64,000 nucleotides of DNA from Capra hircus (GCF_001704415.2 NC_030811.1:2638501-2702500), one strand, 5' to 3'; shown: positions 46,021 to 57,892, numbered from the stretch's first letter. The notes: a model not told the origin generated them from the sequence alone. Made by a program: numbers and translations.

Positions 46021-46911
46021 AGAGTCAGCACTGGGGACGCAGCATCTCAGACCAGAGCCTATGGGCTCGAGGACTGCGGAGAGGAGGCATGGAGAATGCT
46101 GTGGTTTCTAGGGTTGGCGGAGTCCTGGGCAGAATGGGGACAGGGACTAGGGGCAGAGACACGGCCTGGCGGCCCCCAGGCCTAGAAGAGGACCGGGAGG
46201 AAGGCCCCCCCATCAGGGACCTGAGCTGAGCCTGGGTCACTTGCTGTGCTCGACGTGAGATGCACCCTGAGAACGCGCCAGAGAGGCTCACATGGGGGGC
46301 TCTGTGTGACCACAGACATCCCTGACCTCAGTGAGGACACCGGCAACCGGGGGTCCCTGTGATCAGGGGTCCGCAGGGGGCCGGGGGACTCTCCCCTCCC
46401 CTGGGAAGCCTCCAGCCTCCTGCGCCTTCTCTGTAACTCCATCCAGGATGCTTTGCTTCTAAACCCCTCCGTGGCCCGTCTTCCCGCGGCTAATTCTCCC
46501 AAGCCTCTCCCGGCTTCTCAGAGCTCCCATCTGTCCCCAGGAGCCCCAGAGCCCAGCGTTGATAAATCCATCCATCAAGCTCTCACAGCTGGGATTTCGG
46601 CCCCTTCTCAGAAGAGTAGCAAGTCCGTCACAAAGCCCTCAGCTCTGAGCCTGCTGCGCTTAAGGTAAGCCCTGGATATGTATTAAACTGGAGGCCTTAT
46701 AGGGAAAAAAAAATGCCTTAAAAAATGCAGTAGCATTTGCTGCAAAACATCCCCTGTCCTGGTTTGCTGAGCTCCTAGAAACCCCGCTAAGGCGACCGAG
46801 GCCGTCAGTCCATCTCGGGTTTTGGACTCCTTGCCAACCCTGGGTGTGAACCCTGGTCTCTCTGGAAAGCACTCGTGTTGAGTTGCTTTGCTTGTTTGGG
46901 TCTTGAGGATC

Positions 46912-46970
46912 TGGGCGTGTGTGTGCCCATGCGTGTGTATGTGTGTGCATGTGTGTGAGCATATATCCAT
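46912..46970. repeat. (TG)n-rich microsatellite
   Basis: GTGTGTGTGCCCATGCGTGTG followed by more TG steps, about 55 bp. Confidence 0.85.
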
Positions 46971-46978
46971 GGGCACGT

Positions 46979-47092
46979 GAGCCCCCTCGAGATGGTGGGG
47001 GCTGGCTGAGGATCGGCTTCTATCCCCGGGAACAAGAGCAAGGGCCCCTCATGAGCCCCCTCGAGATGGTGGGGGCTGAGGATCGGCTCCTG
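46979..47092 (+). repeat. Tandem duplication, 74-bp period
   Basis: GAGCCCCCTCGAGATGGTGG.. GAGGATCGGCT occurs at 46979 and again at 47053. The second copy lacks a short GGCT-type insertion. Confidence 0.8.
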
Positions 47093-47579
47093 CTGGTCTA
47101 TCAACCCCAGTGGGATTGGGAGACACGTCTCCTGGGGGACCCCGAGGGCACAGACCAGCTTCCCCCTCCACCGCGGAGCTGAGGCTGCCCTTTCACCGAG
47201 ATGGGCCTAGGGGCAGTGTACGAGCAGGGACTGTGCGTCCCGGAACCCAAGCCCGCGGAGCCCCTGGGTGGGCCCGGGCTTCTGGTGGAGGGGCGGCCGT
47301 GTTAGATGGCCCTGGGACCTTACTCGCGTCCCTCCCGGACATAGAACATCTGGGATGGTCCCGGGGGCGATTCAGGCTTTGGGAGATAAGCCTGTCCTCC
47401 TCCACCACAGGCCAGACGGCAGTGACCCTCGAGGACCACGGAGCCGACACTGCCTGTTCAGAGAAGGAGACACCCAAATCCCTGCAGGTCAGAGGTCTGG
47501 CCCCGCGGCTCACGGGCTCATGGGCAGAGCGTGGAGAACAAAGCCTCGAGCCGTTAGGTGCTGGTTTCTAACATAGACC

Positions 47580-47593
47580 ATGTTCAGCCTAAA
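47580..47593 (+). repeat. 5' target-site duplication of the BovB insertion
   Basis: ATGTTCAGCCTAAA, matching ATGTTCAACCTAAA at 51087-51100 with one difference. Confidence 0.85.
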
Positions 47594-47611
47594 GTGGTGT
47601 GCCGTCCCCTC

Positions 47612-48014
47612 CTCCAGTGGACCACATTCTGTCAGACCTCTCCACCATGACCCGCCCGTCTTGGGTTGCCCCACAGGCATGGCTTAGTTTCGTTGAGTTA
47701 GACAAGGCTGTGGTCCTAGTGTGATTAGACTGACTAGTTTTCTGTGAGTATGGTTTCAGTGTGTCTGCCCTCTGACGCCCTCTTGAAACACCCACCATCT
47801 TACTTGGGTTCCTCTTACCTTGGGCGTGGGGTATCTCTTCACGGCTGATCCAGCAAAGCGCAGCCGCTGCTCCTTATGTTAGACGAAGGGTATCTTCTCA
47901 CCACCGCCCTTCCTGACCTTCAACGTGGGATGGCTCCTCTAGGCCCTCCTGTGCCCGCACAGCCACCACTCCTTGGACGTGGGGTTGCTTCTGACAGAAT
48001 GTGGTCCACTGGAG
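47612..48014. repeat. 25-bp perfect inverted repeat in the BovB 5' region
   Basis: 47612-47636 is the exact reverse complement of 47990-48014 (left arm begins CTCCAGTGGACC). The arms enclose 353 bp of BovB 5' UTR. The left arm starts 18 bp inside the 5' end defined by the target-site duplication. Confidence 0.9.
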
Positions 48015-51000
48015 AAGGGAATGGCAAACCACTTCAGTGTTCTTGCCTTGAGAACCCCATGAACAGTATGAAAAGGCAAAATGATAGGATACTGAAAGAC
48101 GAACTTCCCAGGTCAGTAGGTGCCCAATATGCTACTGGAGGTCAGTGGAGAAATAACTCCAGAAAGAATGAAGGGATGGAGCCAAAGCAAAAACAATACC
48201 AAGCTGTGGATGTGACTGGTGATAGAAGCAAGATCCGATGCTGTAAAGAGCAATATTGCATAGGAACCTGGAATGTCAGGTCCATGAATCAAGGCAAATT
48301 GAAAGTGGTCAAACAAGAGATGGCAAGAGTGAACGTTGACATTCTAGGAATCAGCGAACTAAAATGGCCTGGAATGGGTGAATTTAACTCAGATGACCAT
48401 TATATCTACTACTGCGGGCAGGAATCCCTCAGAAGAAATGGAGTAGCCATCGTGGTCAACAAAAGAGTCCGAAATGCAGTACTTGGATGCAATCTCAAAA
48501 ACGACAGAATGATCTCTGTTCGTTTCCAAGGCAAACCATTCAATATCACCGTAATCCAAGTCTATGGCCCAACCAGTAACACTGAAGAAGCTGAAGTTGA
48601 ACGGTTCTATGAAGACCTACAGGACCTTTTAGAACTAACACCCAAAAAAGATGTCCTTTTCATTATAGGGGACTGGAATGCAAAAGTAGGAAGTCAATAA
48701 ACACCTGGAGTAACAGGCAAATTTGGCCTTGGAATACGGAATGAAGCAGGGCAAAGACTAATAGAGTTTTGCCAGGAGAACGCACTGGTCATAGCCAACA
48801 CCCTCTTCCAACAACACAAGAGAAGACTCTACACATGGACATCACCAGATGGTCAATACCGAAATCAGATTGATTATATTCTTTGCAGCCAAAGATGGAG
48901 AATCTCTATACAGTCAGCAAAAACAAGACCAGGAGCTGACTGTGGCTCAGATCATGAACTCCTTATTACCAAATTCAGACTCAAATTGAAGAAAGTAGGG
49001 AAAACCACTAGACCATTCAGGGATGACCTAAATCAAATCCCTTATGATTATACAGTGGAAGTGAGAAATAGATTTAAGGGCTTAGATCTGATAGAGTGCC
49101 TGATGAACTATGGACTGAGGTTCGTGACATTGTACAGGAGACAGGGATCAAGACCATCCCCAAGAAAAAGAAATGCAAAAAAGCAAAATGGCTGTCTGGG
49201 GAGGCCTTACAAATAGCTGTGAAAAGAAGAGAAGCGAAAAGCAAAGGAGAAAAGGAAAGATATAAGCATGTGAATGCAGAGTTCCAAAGAATAGCAAGAA
49301 GAGATAAGAAAGCCTTCTTCAGCGATCAATGCAAAGAAATAAAAAGAACAGAATGGGAAAGACTAGAGATCTCTTCAAGAAAATTAGAGATACCAAGGGA
49401 ATATTTCATGCAAAGATGGGCTCGATAAAGGACAGAAATGGTATGGACCTAACAGAAGCAGAAGATATTAAGAAGAGGTGGCAAGAATACACAGAAGAAC
49501 TGTACAAAAAAGATGTTCACGACCCGGATAATCACAATGGTGTGATCACTCACCTAGAGCCAGATATCCTGGAATGTGAAGTCAAGCGGGCCTTAGAAAG
49601 CATCACTATGAACAAAGCTAGTGGAGGTGATGGAATTCCAGCGGAGCTATTTCAAATACCGAAAGATGATGCTGTGAAAGTGCTGCACTCAATATGCCAG
49701 TTAATTTGGAAAACTCAGCAGTGGCCACAGGACTGGAAAAGGTCAGTTTTCATTCCAATCCCAAAGAAAGGCAATGCCAAAGAATGCTCAAACTACCGCA
49801 CAATTGCACTCATCTCACACGCTAGTAAAGTAATGCTCAAAATTCTGCAAGCCAGGCTTCAGCAATACGTGAACCGTGAAATTCCTGATGTTCAAGCTGG
49901 TTTTAGAAAAGGCAGAGGAACAAGAGATCAAATTGCCAACATCTGCTGGATCATGGAAAAAGCAAGAGAGCTCCAGAAAAACATCTACTTCTGCTTTATT
50001 GACTCTGCCAAAGCCTTTGACTGTGTGGATCACAATAAACTGTGGAAAATTCTGAGAGAGATGGGAATACCAGACCACCTGACCTGCCTCTTGAGAAATC
50101 TGTATGCAGGTCAGCAAGCAACAGTTAGAACTGGGCATGGAACAACAGACTGGTTCCAAATAGGAAGAGGAGCGCGTCAAGGCTGTATATTGTCACCCTG
50201 CTTATTTAACTTCCATGCAGAGTACATCATGAGAAACGCTGGACTGGAAGAAACACAAGCTGGAATCAAGATTGCTGGGAGAAATATCGATAACCTCAGA
50301 TATGCAGATGACACCACCCTTATGGCAGAAAAGTGAAGAGGAACTAAAAAGCCTCTTGATGAAAGTGAAAGAGGCGAGTGAAAAAGTTGGCTTAAAGCTC
50401 AACATTCAGAAAACAAAGATCATGGCATCCGGTCCCATCACTTCATGGGAAATAGATGGGGAAACAGTGGAAACAGTGTCAGACTTTATTTTGGGGGGCT
50501 CCAAAATCACTGCAGATGGTGACTGCAGGCATGAAATTAAAAGACACTTAGTCCTTGGAAGGAAAGTTATGACCAATCTAGATACCATATTCAAAAGCAG
50601 AGACATTGCTTTGCCGACTAAGGTCTGTCTACTCAAGGCTGTGGTTTTTCCTGTGGTCATGTGTGGATGTGAGAGTTGGACTGTGAAGAAAGCTGAGCAC
50701 CGAAGAATTGATGCTTTTGAACTGTGGTGTTGGAGAAGACTCTTGAGAGTCCCTTGGACTGCAAGGAGATCCAACCAGTCCATTCTGAAGGAGATCAGCC
50801 CTGGGTGTTCTTTGGAAGGAATGATGCTAAAGCTGAAGCTCCAGTACTTTGGCCACCTCATGCGAAGAGTTGACTCATTGGAAAAGACTCTGATGCTGGG
50901 AGGGATTGGGGGCAGGAGGAGAAGGGGACGACAGAGGATGAGATGGCTGGATGGCATCCCTGACTCGATGGACGTGAGTCTGAGTGAACTCTGGGAGTTG

Positions 51001-51072
51001 GTGATGGACAGGGAGGCCTGGCGTGCTGCGATTCACGGGGTCGCAAAGAGTCAGACGCGACTAAGCGACTGA
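47876..51072 (+). pseudogene. BovB ORF: APE endonuclease + reverse transcriptase, inactivated
   Basis: The apurinic-endonuclease-like domain is readable from about 48,260 to 48,700 (GTWNVRSM, ISELKW, GDWNAKVG). A TAA at 48698-48700 interrupts it, after which the same frame continues to about 49,090. The frame then changes near 49,090, near 49,340 and at an A-run near 50,330. The RT domain lies mostly in the third segment (49,329-50,336), with PKKG..YRTIALIS, QAGFRKGRGTRDQI, AKAFDCVDH, GARQGCILSP and the catalytic YADD (50301-50312). The last segment (to 51072) holds the C-terminal region. One nonsense and three frameshift changes mark it as dead. Confidence 0.92.
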
Positions 51073-51086
51073 ACTGAACTGAACTG

Positions 51087-51100
51087 ATGTTCAACCTAAA
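51087..51100 (+). repeat. 3' target-site duplication of the BovB insertion
   Basis: ATGTTCAACCTAAA directly follows the BovB GAACT-repeat tail. Partner of 47580-47593. Confidence 0.85.
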
Positions 51101-51108
51101 ATTCAGAG

Positions 51109-51320
51109 AAGTGAAAGTGAAGTCTCTCCGTTGTGTCTGACTCTTTGCGACCCCATGGACTGAAACTCACCAGGCTCCTCCATCCATGGGATTTTCCAGG
51201 CAAGAGTACTGGAGTGGGTTGCCATTTCCTTCTCCAGGGGATCTTCCTGACCCTGGGATGGAACCCAGGTCTCTCGCATTGCAGGCAGACACTCTACCGT
51301 CTGAGCCACCCGGGAAGCCC
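51109..51320 (-). mobile_element. Bov-tA SINE
   Basis: Full-length tRNA-Glu-headed SINE in reverse (tRNA head at the right end). Flanked by the 9-bp duplication AATTCAGAG (51100-51108 and 51321-51329). It sits just past the BovB 3' target-site copy, so it is an independent insertion. Confidence 0.95.
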
Positions 51321-51329
51321 AATTCAGAG

Positions 51330-51876
51330 CAGCTTGCAAATCCTAGTGAAGACGATGTGGTTACTACACATCTTCCAGGGCGGGGTGGGAGGAGGCAGCC
51401 TGAAGGCCTTGAAGGGGCCCTTGGGCACCCACTGACTCACCTCCTCTAGGGTCAGCCTCACCACTTGCCCTTCCCCAGGGGGCTGCTTGTGGCACCAAAG
51501 CCCATGTGTGCACCTCTCACAGGCCCCAGAGTCCCCTGTGGGACGGCCAGGCTCGGGCAGGCTGTGTCCGAGCTCTGCCTCTCTGTCCACCCCCTTCCCC
51601 AGGCTGGACGCTAAGAAGTGTCCAGCACTGCAAGCTTCATCTCCACGCAGCCAGGGGCTGGGGCTGGGGCCGTCAGGACGAGGTCAGAACAATACAGGTG
51701 AGGACTGGGGGCTGAGTGCAAAGGCAGAGGGGAACATGCCCAGGGGTGGGGGAAAGGGGGGTTCTCGGGAGCAGCGGGGGGTTTGGGGGCAAGTGAGGAC
51801 TGGGAGCGCTGGGCAGACCAAGGCGCTGATTTCTAAGCAGAACAATGACAAGCAGGGGCTGGGCTAGGGGTTAAGG
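51330..51876. other. Intergenic, no feature supported
   Basis: Unique GC-rich sequence between two Bov-tA copies. Confidence 0.55.
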
Positions 51877-52080
51877 GAGGCTCCCTGGTGCCTCAGATGG
51901 TCAAGAACCTGCCTGCAATGCAGGAGACCTGAGTTCGATCCCTGGCTGGGGAAGATCCCCTGGAGAAGGGGATGGCTACACTCTAGTATTCTTGCCTGGA
52001 GAATCCCACAGACAGAGGAGCCTGGCGGGCTACCGGCTTTTGTGGTCACAAAGAGTCGGACACAACTGAGCAACAACACT
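51877..52080 (+). mobile_element. Bov-tA SINE
   Basis: Forward copy, GGCTCCCTGGTGCCTCAG head .. GAGTCGGACACAACTGAGC. Confidence 0.93.
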
Positions 52081-52456
52081 TAAACGCTTCCCAGAGGCAG
52101 TGGGAGCAATTCTAACCCTGACCCACAGGCAGCAGAGAGCGGACCCACTGCTGGGCGCCTGTCAGCCTCCCGAGAGGACTTTCTGACTCTGAGAAAAGTG
52201 ATGGGACACGGCTTTTGGCCCAGCAGACTGACTGGCGTCAGCTGAAAAGAGCCATTCTACACTGGCTGGTAGGAAGGAACTCACCGTAGCTCGTCAGGCG
52301 TGATAACGGGGTAGGCGTGATGTCACTGAGATGTCTTTGCCCGTTAGACATGCATATGGCTGTATCTGGGTACGACACCCTGATGACTGAAATTTGCACT
52401 AAATGTATTCCAACCACAAACACGGCAGGGGAGATGACTGGAGGGGTGTTCAAGTT

Positions 52457-52615
52457 TTGTTGTTTTCCAGTTGTTGAGTCATATCTGACTCTTTGTGACC
52501 CCATGGACTGCAGCACGCCAGGCTCCCTGTCCTTCACCATCTCCCAGAGTTTGCCCAAGGTCATGCCCGTTGAATCGGCGATGCCATCCAGCCATCCCAT
52601 CCTCCTATGGCCTGG
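52457..52615 (-). mobile_element. BovB LINE 3' fragment, short
   Basis: About 160 bp of reverse BovB 3' end (GTTGAGTCATATCTGACTC .. GATGCCATCCAGCCATC), diverged. Confidence 0.8.
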
Positions 52616-53089
52616 CTCATATCTTCACTGAGTCACGCGAGCCCCCTGGACGTGACATAGCAGTGATCCACAAAGGGGTCGTTAAAGCTGGGGTTGGGGG
52701 TGAGCATATTTTGATTCATTGTTCTATTCTCTGGACTTTGCTGTGTGTTTGAGATTTTCCTTAATGAGAATTTAAAAAGGATGGGGCAGAACCTCAAGCA
52801 TGTCTGATGAGAATGTGGGGACCAGGTTCTCTTGGACAGTCTAGTGAAGGTGACTTGAGGTTTGGGGTAAGCCATCTGTCACCTTTAACAATAGACGTGA
52901 AAACATGCGTACCCGCGGAGGCAGGTCACTTCTGCGTAAGCAGGAGCCAGAGCCTGCCGGCTCACCCACAAGGAGCTGGGCCTGGTGCTGCGCCACGCGG
53001 CCCATCCCGGGGCGGACACGGGTGAACCAGTGGCAGGTGTGGACTGGGGTCCGGTCAGAGAGCCAGCTGCTGTGGCCCCAAGCCAGATG

Positions 53090-53385
53090 TCTGAGCCCCA
53101 GAACCTCAGAACCTGACTGTACTTGGAAGGAAGGCCTTTAAAGGCATAATGAAGTTACAGTGAGGTCTTTAGGATGGGCCCACATCCATGACGACTGGTG
53201 TCTTTATGCCAAGAGATGAGGGCACAGACATGCATGGAGGGACGGTGGTACAAGGAGATGGGGAGGACCACGTCCCCGGGTCGAGGGCAGAGGCCTCAGA
53301 AGGACGCAGCCCTGCTCACACCAAGATCTTGGATTTCCAGCTCCCGAGCCCGGGAGACGGCCCAGTACCTTGCCAGTCCTAACGA
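53090..53385 (+). mobile_element. Ancient mammalian interspersed repeat
   Basis: CCCCAGAACCTCAGAACCTG, GGATGGGCCCACATCC, GACTGGTGTCTTTATGCC and CCTCAGAAGGACGCAGCCC follow the layout of the repeat also seen at 12.9 kb. Confidence 0.55.
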
Positions 53386-54240
53386 ACTGATCCGCTAACC
53401 CCAGTTTTATAGAAATAAACAACAGCAGAAGCCCCTCTATGTGTGCATGCTAGTGGAGAGGCCCCTCCTGTCCTGGGCGGGTGGGCATCAGGGGAGCCAG
53501 CTCGCTTTTGCATTTTCTGCATTTCCTCTCACCAACCTAACCTTCGCCATTGAGAAAAATACCAGTTGCATTGTCAGAGAATTAAAAAAAAGAGAGAGCG
53601 CCATAGAGAAAAAAGGTTCTGAAGCATGCATCAGGTGACTGGATTCATTTGAGGTTGTGAATTTCCAGAAATTCTGCATAAAATTGCATTTTAAAGAAGC
53701 CAGTTTAGTTGGGTACGGGAAGTAGAAATTTGGAGAAAAAGGTCAGACCTCCCATTTCTTCTGTTGGTGCTTCCTTCAGACCGAGTAAATCTGCGTTTGT
53801 CGCGCTAGGATGGTGACACTGTTATTTTTAAGGTGGTCACAAAATTACCATATTTTGTCTTTCAGTAAAGAAGGACACTTCCCAGCAGATCCTCAGAGAA
53901 TCTCAAGGTCGCAGGCTTGAGAGGAAGGCCGTTCTCGCCCCAAACCCTGGGACAGTTCTCATCCCCTTGGCCTTGACACCCCGTGGACGTCTGGTTCCTC
54001 TCCCACTGGAGTGACCCCAGCGCCCCTGCCCAGCGTGTCCAGAGGCGGCCTCCAGGCAGGGTGGGGCTGGCCCCTCCCTCACTTGGAGGAGCGGCAGTGC
54101 CCAGGGCAGGCACGCCGGCGGTCTGGACGCCTGCCCCTCCTTCCTTCTTTGCTCACACGCTCTAACAGCACCCGGACTCTTCATTACAAAGAGCATAATT
54201 TTGGAGATCATTTTAAGGCAGTTAAAGGCCCAGACACAGG
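53386..54240. other. Intergenic, no feature supported
   Basis: Unique sequence, AT-rich around 53.5-53.9 kb. Confidence 0.55.
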
Positions 54241-54560
54241 GCTTCGCTGGTGGCTCAGTGGTAAAAAATCTGCCTGCCAATGCAGGAGACACGGGTTCGA
54301 TCCCTGAGTCCGGAAGATCCCACATGCTGTGAAACAAGTGGGTCCATGCGCTGCGGCTACTGAGCCTGTGCGCCAGAGCCCACGAGCTGCAACTCCCGAA
54401 ACCCACGTGCCCTGGAGCCCGTGGTCCACGTAGAGGCCACCGCATGAGCAACCCAGGCGTCGCAACTAGAGAGCAGCCCCCGCTTGCGGTAAAGAAAGCA
54501 AGCCGGCTCCCAGCAGTGAAGACCCAGCACAGCCGAAAATAAATACACAAATAAATTTTT
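54241..54560 (+). mobile_element. CHR-type tRNA-Glu SINE
   Basis: GGCTTCGCTGGTGGCTCAG head with GGTTCGATCC B-box, the CHR body (GGAAGATCCCACATGCTG, CACGTGCCCTGGAGCCCGTG) and an A-rich AAATAAATAC tail. Confidence 0.75.
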
Positions 54561-55470
54561 AAAAGATCCTTACATAGTGTAGAACCACCACGCATTAAAC
54601 ACTGAAGTTAATTAAAACTTGAATTAGTGTAATCCGAAACGTTTCCATGTCTTCAGAAACACAAAGACTTTAGGTGGAAGCGGGTAAAGGACGGGGAGAG
54701 AGGCTACATTTTTATTTATTTCTAAGTGTTCATTCCTAGTTTTGGACTCAGCCTCACCTGTGATTGGTTGTACCCTCCAGAACTAATCAGGCAGTTAAGT
54801 TGGTCCCGGGTTTTTCATGTCCCGCCCAGGTACCGATGAACCCGTGGCTGGGGTGGAAAGGCAACCTAGGAGAAGGCCTGTAGTCATCACCCGTCTTCAT
54901 CAGAGGAGCTGCGCTCCACTGGACTTGTGTCTCACTTGCTGCTGCGTTCACCGTGCCCGGGACAGAGGAGGCCCCCAGGGGCACCCGCCATGCGGATGGG
55001 CGAACGGAGGACGCACGCCAAGTGCGCCCACAGGACTCAGCTCTCACCGAGGGTTGATGCCTGTCGCTCACCGGTTCTACCTGTGAGGGCAGACTGTGTC
55101 CTGGCACCCAGCTTGGCACTGGCACAGGAGGGCGCCCCCGGAGTGTCTGTGGAATGAATGAATCTTGTAAATCGAAGACAGGATCCCCAAGCTCAGCCGG
55201 CTCCTAACCCCGGGGGATGTCCCCTTCATCCTGAGAAAGACACAGAGGTTCGAGGTGCCCAGGTCACGACTGCTTGGAGGGTGCAGAGTGCCCAGAGGGA
55301 CAAGTAACTTGGTCAAGCCCCATCCAGACCCATCTAGGCTCCAGGTCCCTGCCAGGGCAGACAGAGGGAGATGTGACCTTGGAGGAAGGTCACAGTGAGG
55401 CAGCTCTGCCGGCTTTGAAGACAGAGGCAGGGTCATGGCGCTGCAGGGCGTGGCGCCCTGTGGCTGGTGT
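54561..55470. other. Intergenic, no feature supported
   Basis: Unique sequence, nothing recognised. Confidence 0.55.
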
Positions 55471-55726
55471 CCAGTCACTTGGTCGTGTCCGACTCTGTGA
55501 CCTCATGGACTGCAGCATGCCAGGCTTCCTTGTCCTTCACGCTGTCCCAGAACTTGCTCGAACTCACGTCCATTGAGTCGGGGATGCCATCCAACCATCT
55601 CGTCCTCTGTTGGCCCCTTCTCCTCCTGCCCTCAATCTTTCCCAGCATCAGGGTCATTTCCAGTGACTTGGCTCTCCGCATCAAGTGGCCAGAGTAGTCG
55701 AGCTTCAGCTTCAACATCAGTCCTGG
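55471..55726 (-). mobile_element. BovB LINE 3' fragment
   Basis: Reverse BovB 3' end from CACTTGGTCGTGTCCG to CATCAGTCCTGG. Confidence 0.88.
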
Positions 55727-55811
55727 AAGAGGCAGGACTCCACTTCTCCGCAGAGCCTTCAGGAAGAACAAGATGGGCCCCACTAACCAGCAGCCCAGTG
55801 AGACCTGTGTT

Positions 55812-55888
55812 GAACGTGACCTGCAGAACGGTAAGATGAGAAATGTGTTGCTTCAGGCCACGAAGTCTGTGGTAAGTCGTTTGCTAGA
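55812..55888 (+). mobile_element. Ancient interspersed repeat, 3' fragment
   Basis: CCTGCAGAACGGTAAGATG .. CCACGAAGTCTGTGGTAAG resembles the end of the repeat at 53.1 kb. Confidence 0.4.
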
Positions 55889-56941
55889 ACAGGAAGGAAT
55901 GCAACGCGGAACCGCCCATGAAGCCCAGAATCGCCTCCTTCCTTCCTGCTGGTGGCTGAGGCCTGGAGGAGGAGGGGCTGCATCACTGCTGATGGCAGTT
56001 GCGAGAGGACGCAGATCAGGCGGGAAATGTCACCTCTTCCCAGGCGATGCAGCTTAGCCAGTGACGAGCCCCTCTCTGGAACGCGGGCACCGGTGGGTGG
56101 GCTGCCCACGCCAGTGAACCGAACCTCGGTTCCAGGTACAGGTTCGAGGGGAGATGCTGGCTGAGCAATCTCTTCTGCACGTGCCCTGCTGGGACTCCTT
56201 GGGCAGGTGATGGGGCAGGGGAGGGTCGGTGCTCGGGGCCTTCCAGCAATTCTCCCTGGGCCCCTAGAATGAGAAGCAGCATCGCGAGTTCACGGGGCTG
56301 TAAGGAGGCCCCAGTGTGGCCGAGGGCAGCTGCTGGGCCCCGGAGCTCCGCTGGGCGTGCGGGGTGGAGCTCAGACGTCGGAGCCTCTCATCTCCAAGGG
56401 CACCCACGTGCGGTCAAGGCTGAACGGATGCAGGTGAGGGGCGTCTGAAAGTGTGGCGAATCAAACGGGCCTCATCCAGGCCGAGATGCAGAGAGAGCCG
56501 GGGTCCCGGAGACCAGCCGAGCAGAGCAAACCTCAGTGGCCAGTTTCTCACAAAGACCAGCTCCTCAGTCCATCGGGCTTATGAGATTCACCTGGGAGAC
56601 AGGAAATCCTTGTTAGAGAAGGCTGGTCTGCAAGGCAAGGACTCACCCACAGGCAGACAGGCTCACGAATGCTCCCATGCGCCCTGAAGCCATCTAGAAC
56701 TGCCAGGCTGCCAGGACCCACGCTCAAGAGCTGTGTGCAAACGGCAGAGCCGGCCTGGGTTTCTTTCTTAACCTTTTCAAATCCAGTACCTGCATCTTTA
56801 GGACTCTGATTTCCCCAAGGCTCCTGGGACCCTGGGTCAGGTGTGAGCACACCCACCTGGGGCAGAGTGCAGGGTGAGGCCGGTGGGGGAGGAGGGACAG
56901 CCCGCACACACCCACGTGCACAACCGCAGGGACTCTGCATC
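55889..56941. other. Intergenic, no feature supported
   Basis: Unique sequence, nothing recognised. Confidence 0.55.
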
Positions 56942-57153
56942 TGTTGCTGTTCAGTCGCCGTGCTTGACTCTGCAGCCCCGTGGCTGCAGTGCACCAGGCT
57001 TCCCTGTCCTTCCCTATCTCCCCGAGTTTGCTCAAACTCATGTCCATTGAGCAGGTGAGGCCATCCAGCCATCTCACCCTCTGTCGCCGCCGTCTCCTGC
57101 CCTTAGTCTTTCCAGCATCAGGGGCTTTTCCGATGAGTCAGCGCTTTGCATCA
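56942..57153 (-). mobile_element. BovB LINE 3' fragment, diverged
   Basis: Reverse BovB 3' end from GTTCAGTCGCCGTGC to GCGCTTTGCATCA, with several small gaps, so an older copy. Confidence 0.82.
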
Positions 57154-57892
57154 AGGACTTTGGACATGGACGCATTCAGACACTGTGGGCAAGAGGCGGT
57201 GTTCTCGGGCTTACTGGGAGGAGTCAGTAATTGTACATGACTCTTGGGCTTATTGGGTGGAATCAATAAAATGAGTTAGTATTTGTCAATCACCCAGCAT
57301 AGCGTGGTGAATACTACATACATATTTGTTGAACAAGATAAAGTGAACGCCAGTATCTGGACATACTCAACCTGATGCATCCCACTCTGATCTTTGTTTT
57401 CTGGTCCTGCAAGTGAGAGGGGGTGAGAACCCAGCCTGGAGCCCAGTACCTGCTGAGGACAAAGCTGGGGAGTGGAGCGGACAGAGGTAGACCAGGGGAT
57501 GTGCACGCTGGCAGGCGGTGTGAGCACCCGCGAACTGCACAGCAGAGCCTTGGCAGGACGCGGGCTGTCGCGGTGCTGGGGGACACATACACCTGACCCA
57601 GCCTCCCCGCCCTCAGTCCTGGGTTTACCCTGAAGGGCGGCCCCGGCCCAGCTCCCAGGACAGGCGGGAGCACAGCTACGCTCCGGCTCCAGCCCCTCCG
57701 CGGGGGAGTTCTGGGCCTGTCTTCTCAGCGCCTTCTCCCTGGTGCTGGGGGGCCCCGGAGGAGTGGAACACGCTGACAGGTGATGCTGCTGCAGTGTCTC
57801 AGCCAACGCTGGGCACCCTGGGGAGGGACGTGCCGGGTGACCCCCCGGCTGTCAGGCCTGCCGTCCTATGGGCCCCGGGAGCCCCCAGCCCT
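57154..57892. other. Intergenic with a small tandem duplication
   Basis: GGGCTTACTGGGAGGAGTCA (about 57207) and GGGCTTATTGGGTGGAATCA (about 57246) are diverged copies about 39 bp apart. Otherwise unique. Confidence 0.5.

Larger units (their letters stand above)
46021..47579. other. Intergenic, apart from the TG tract and tandem duplication listed
   Basis: Unique GC-rich sequence up to the BovB target site. No exon supported. Confidence 0.5.
47594..51086 (+). mobile_element. Near full-length BovB (RTE-clade) non-LTR retrotransposon
   Basis: A 3.49-kb element with a 5' UTR of GC-rich internal repeats, an endonuclease/reverse-transcriptase ORF and the characteristic BovB 3' end (GTCGCAAAGAGTC.. 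then GAACT repeats). It is flanked by the 14-bp target-site duplication ATGTTC(A/G)CCTAAA-type sequence (47580-47593 and 51087-51100, 13 of 14 identical), which fixes the ends. The ORF is broken (see the pseudogene entry), so it cannot move by itself. BovB supplies the machinery for Bov-tA/Bov-A SINEs in ruminants (family knowledge). Confidence 0.93.

Noticed and set aside
47876..48700. 274-codon plus frame as a host endonuclease gene
   Set aside because: It is the 5' part of a BovB ORF inside a defined insertion with target-site duplications and continues after a nonsense codon.
50272..51072. 266-codon plus frame as an independent gene
   Set aside because: C-terminal part of the same broken BovB ORF. 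Similar fragments recur at 5.9, 8.2 and 61.5 kb.
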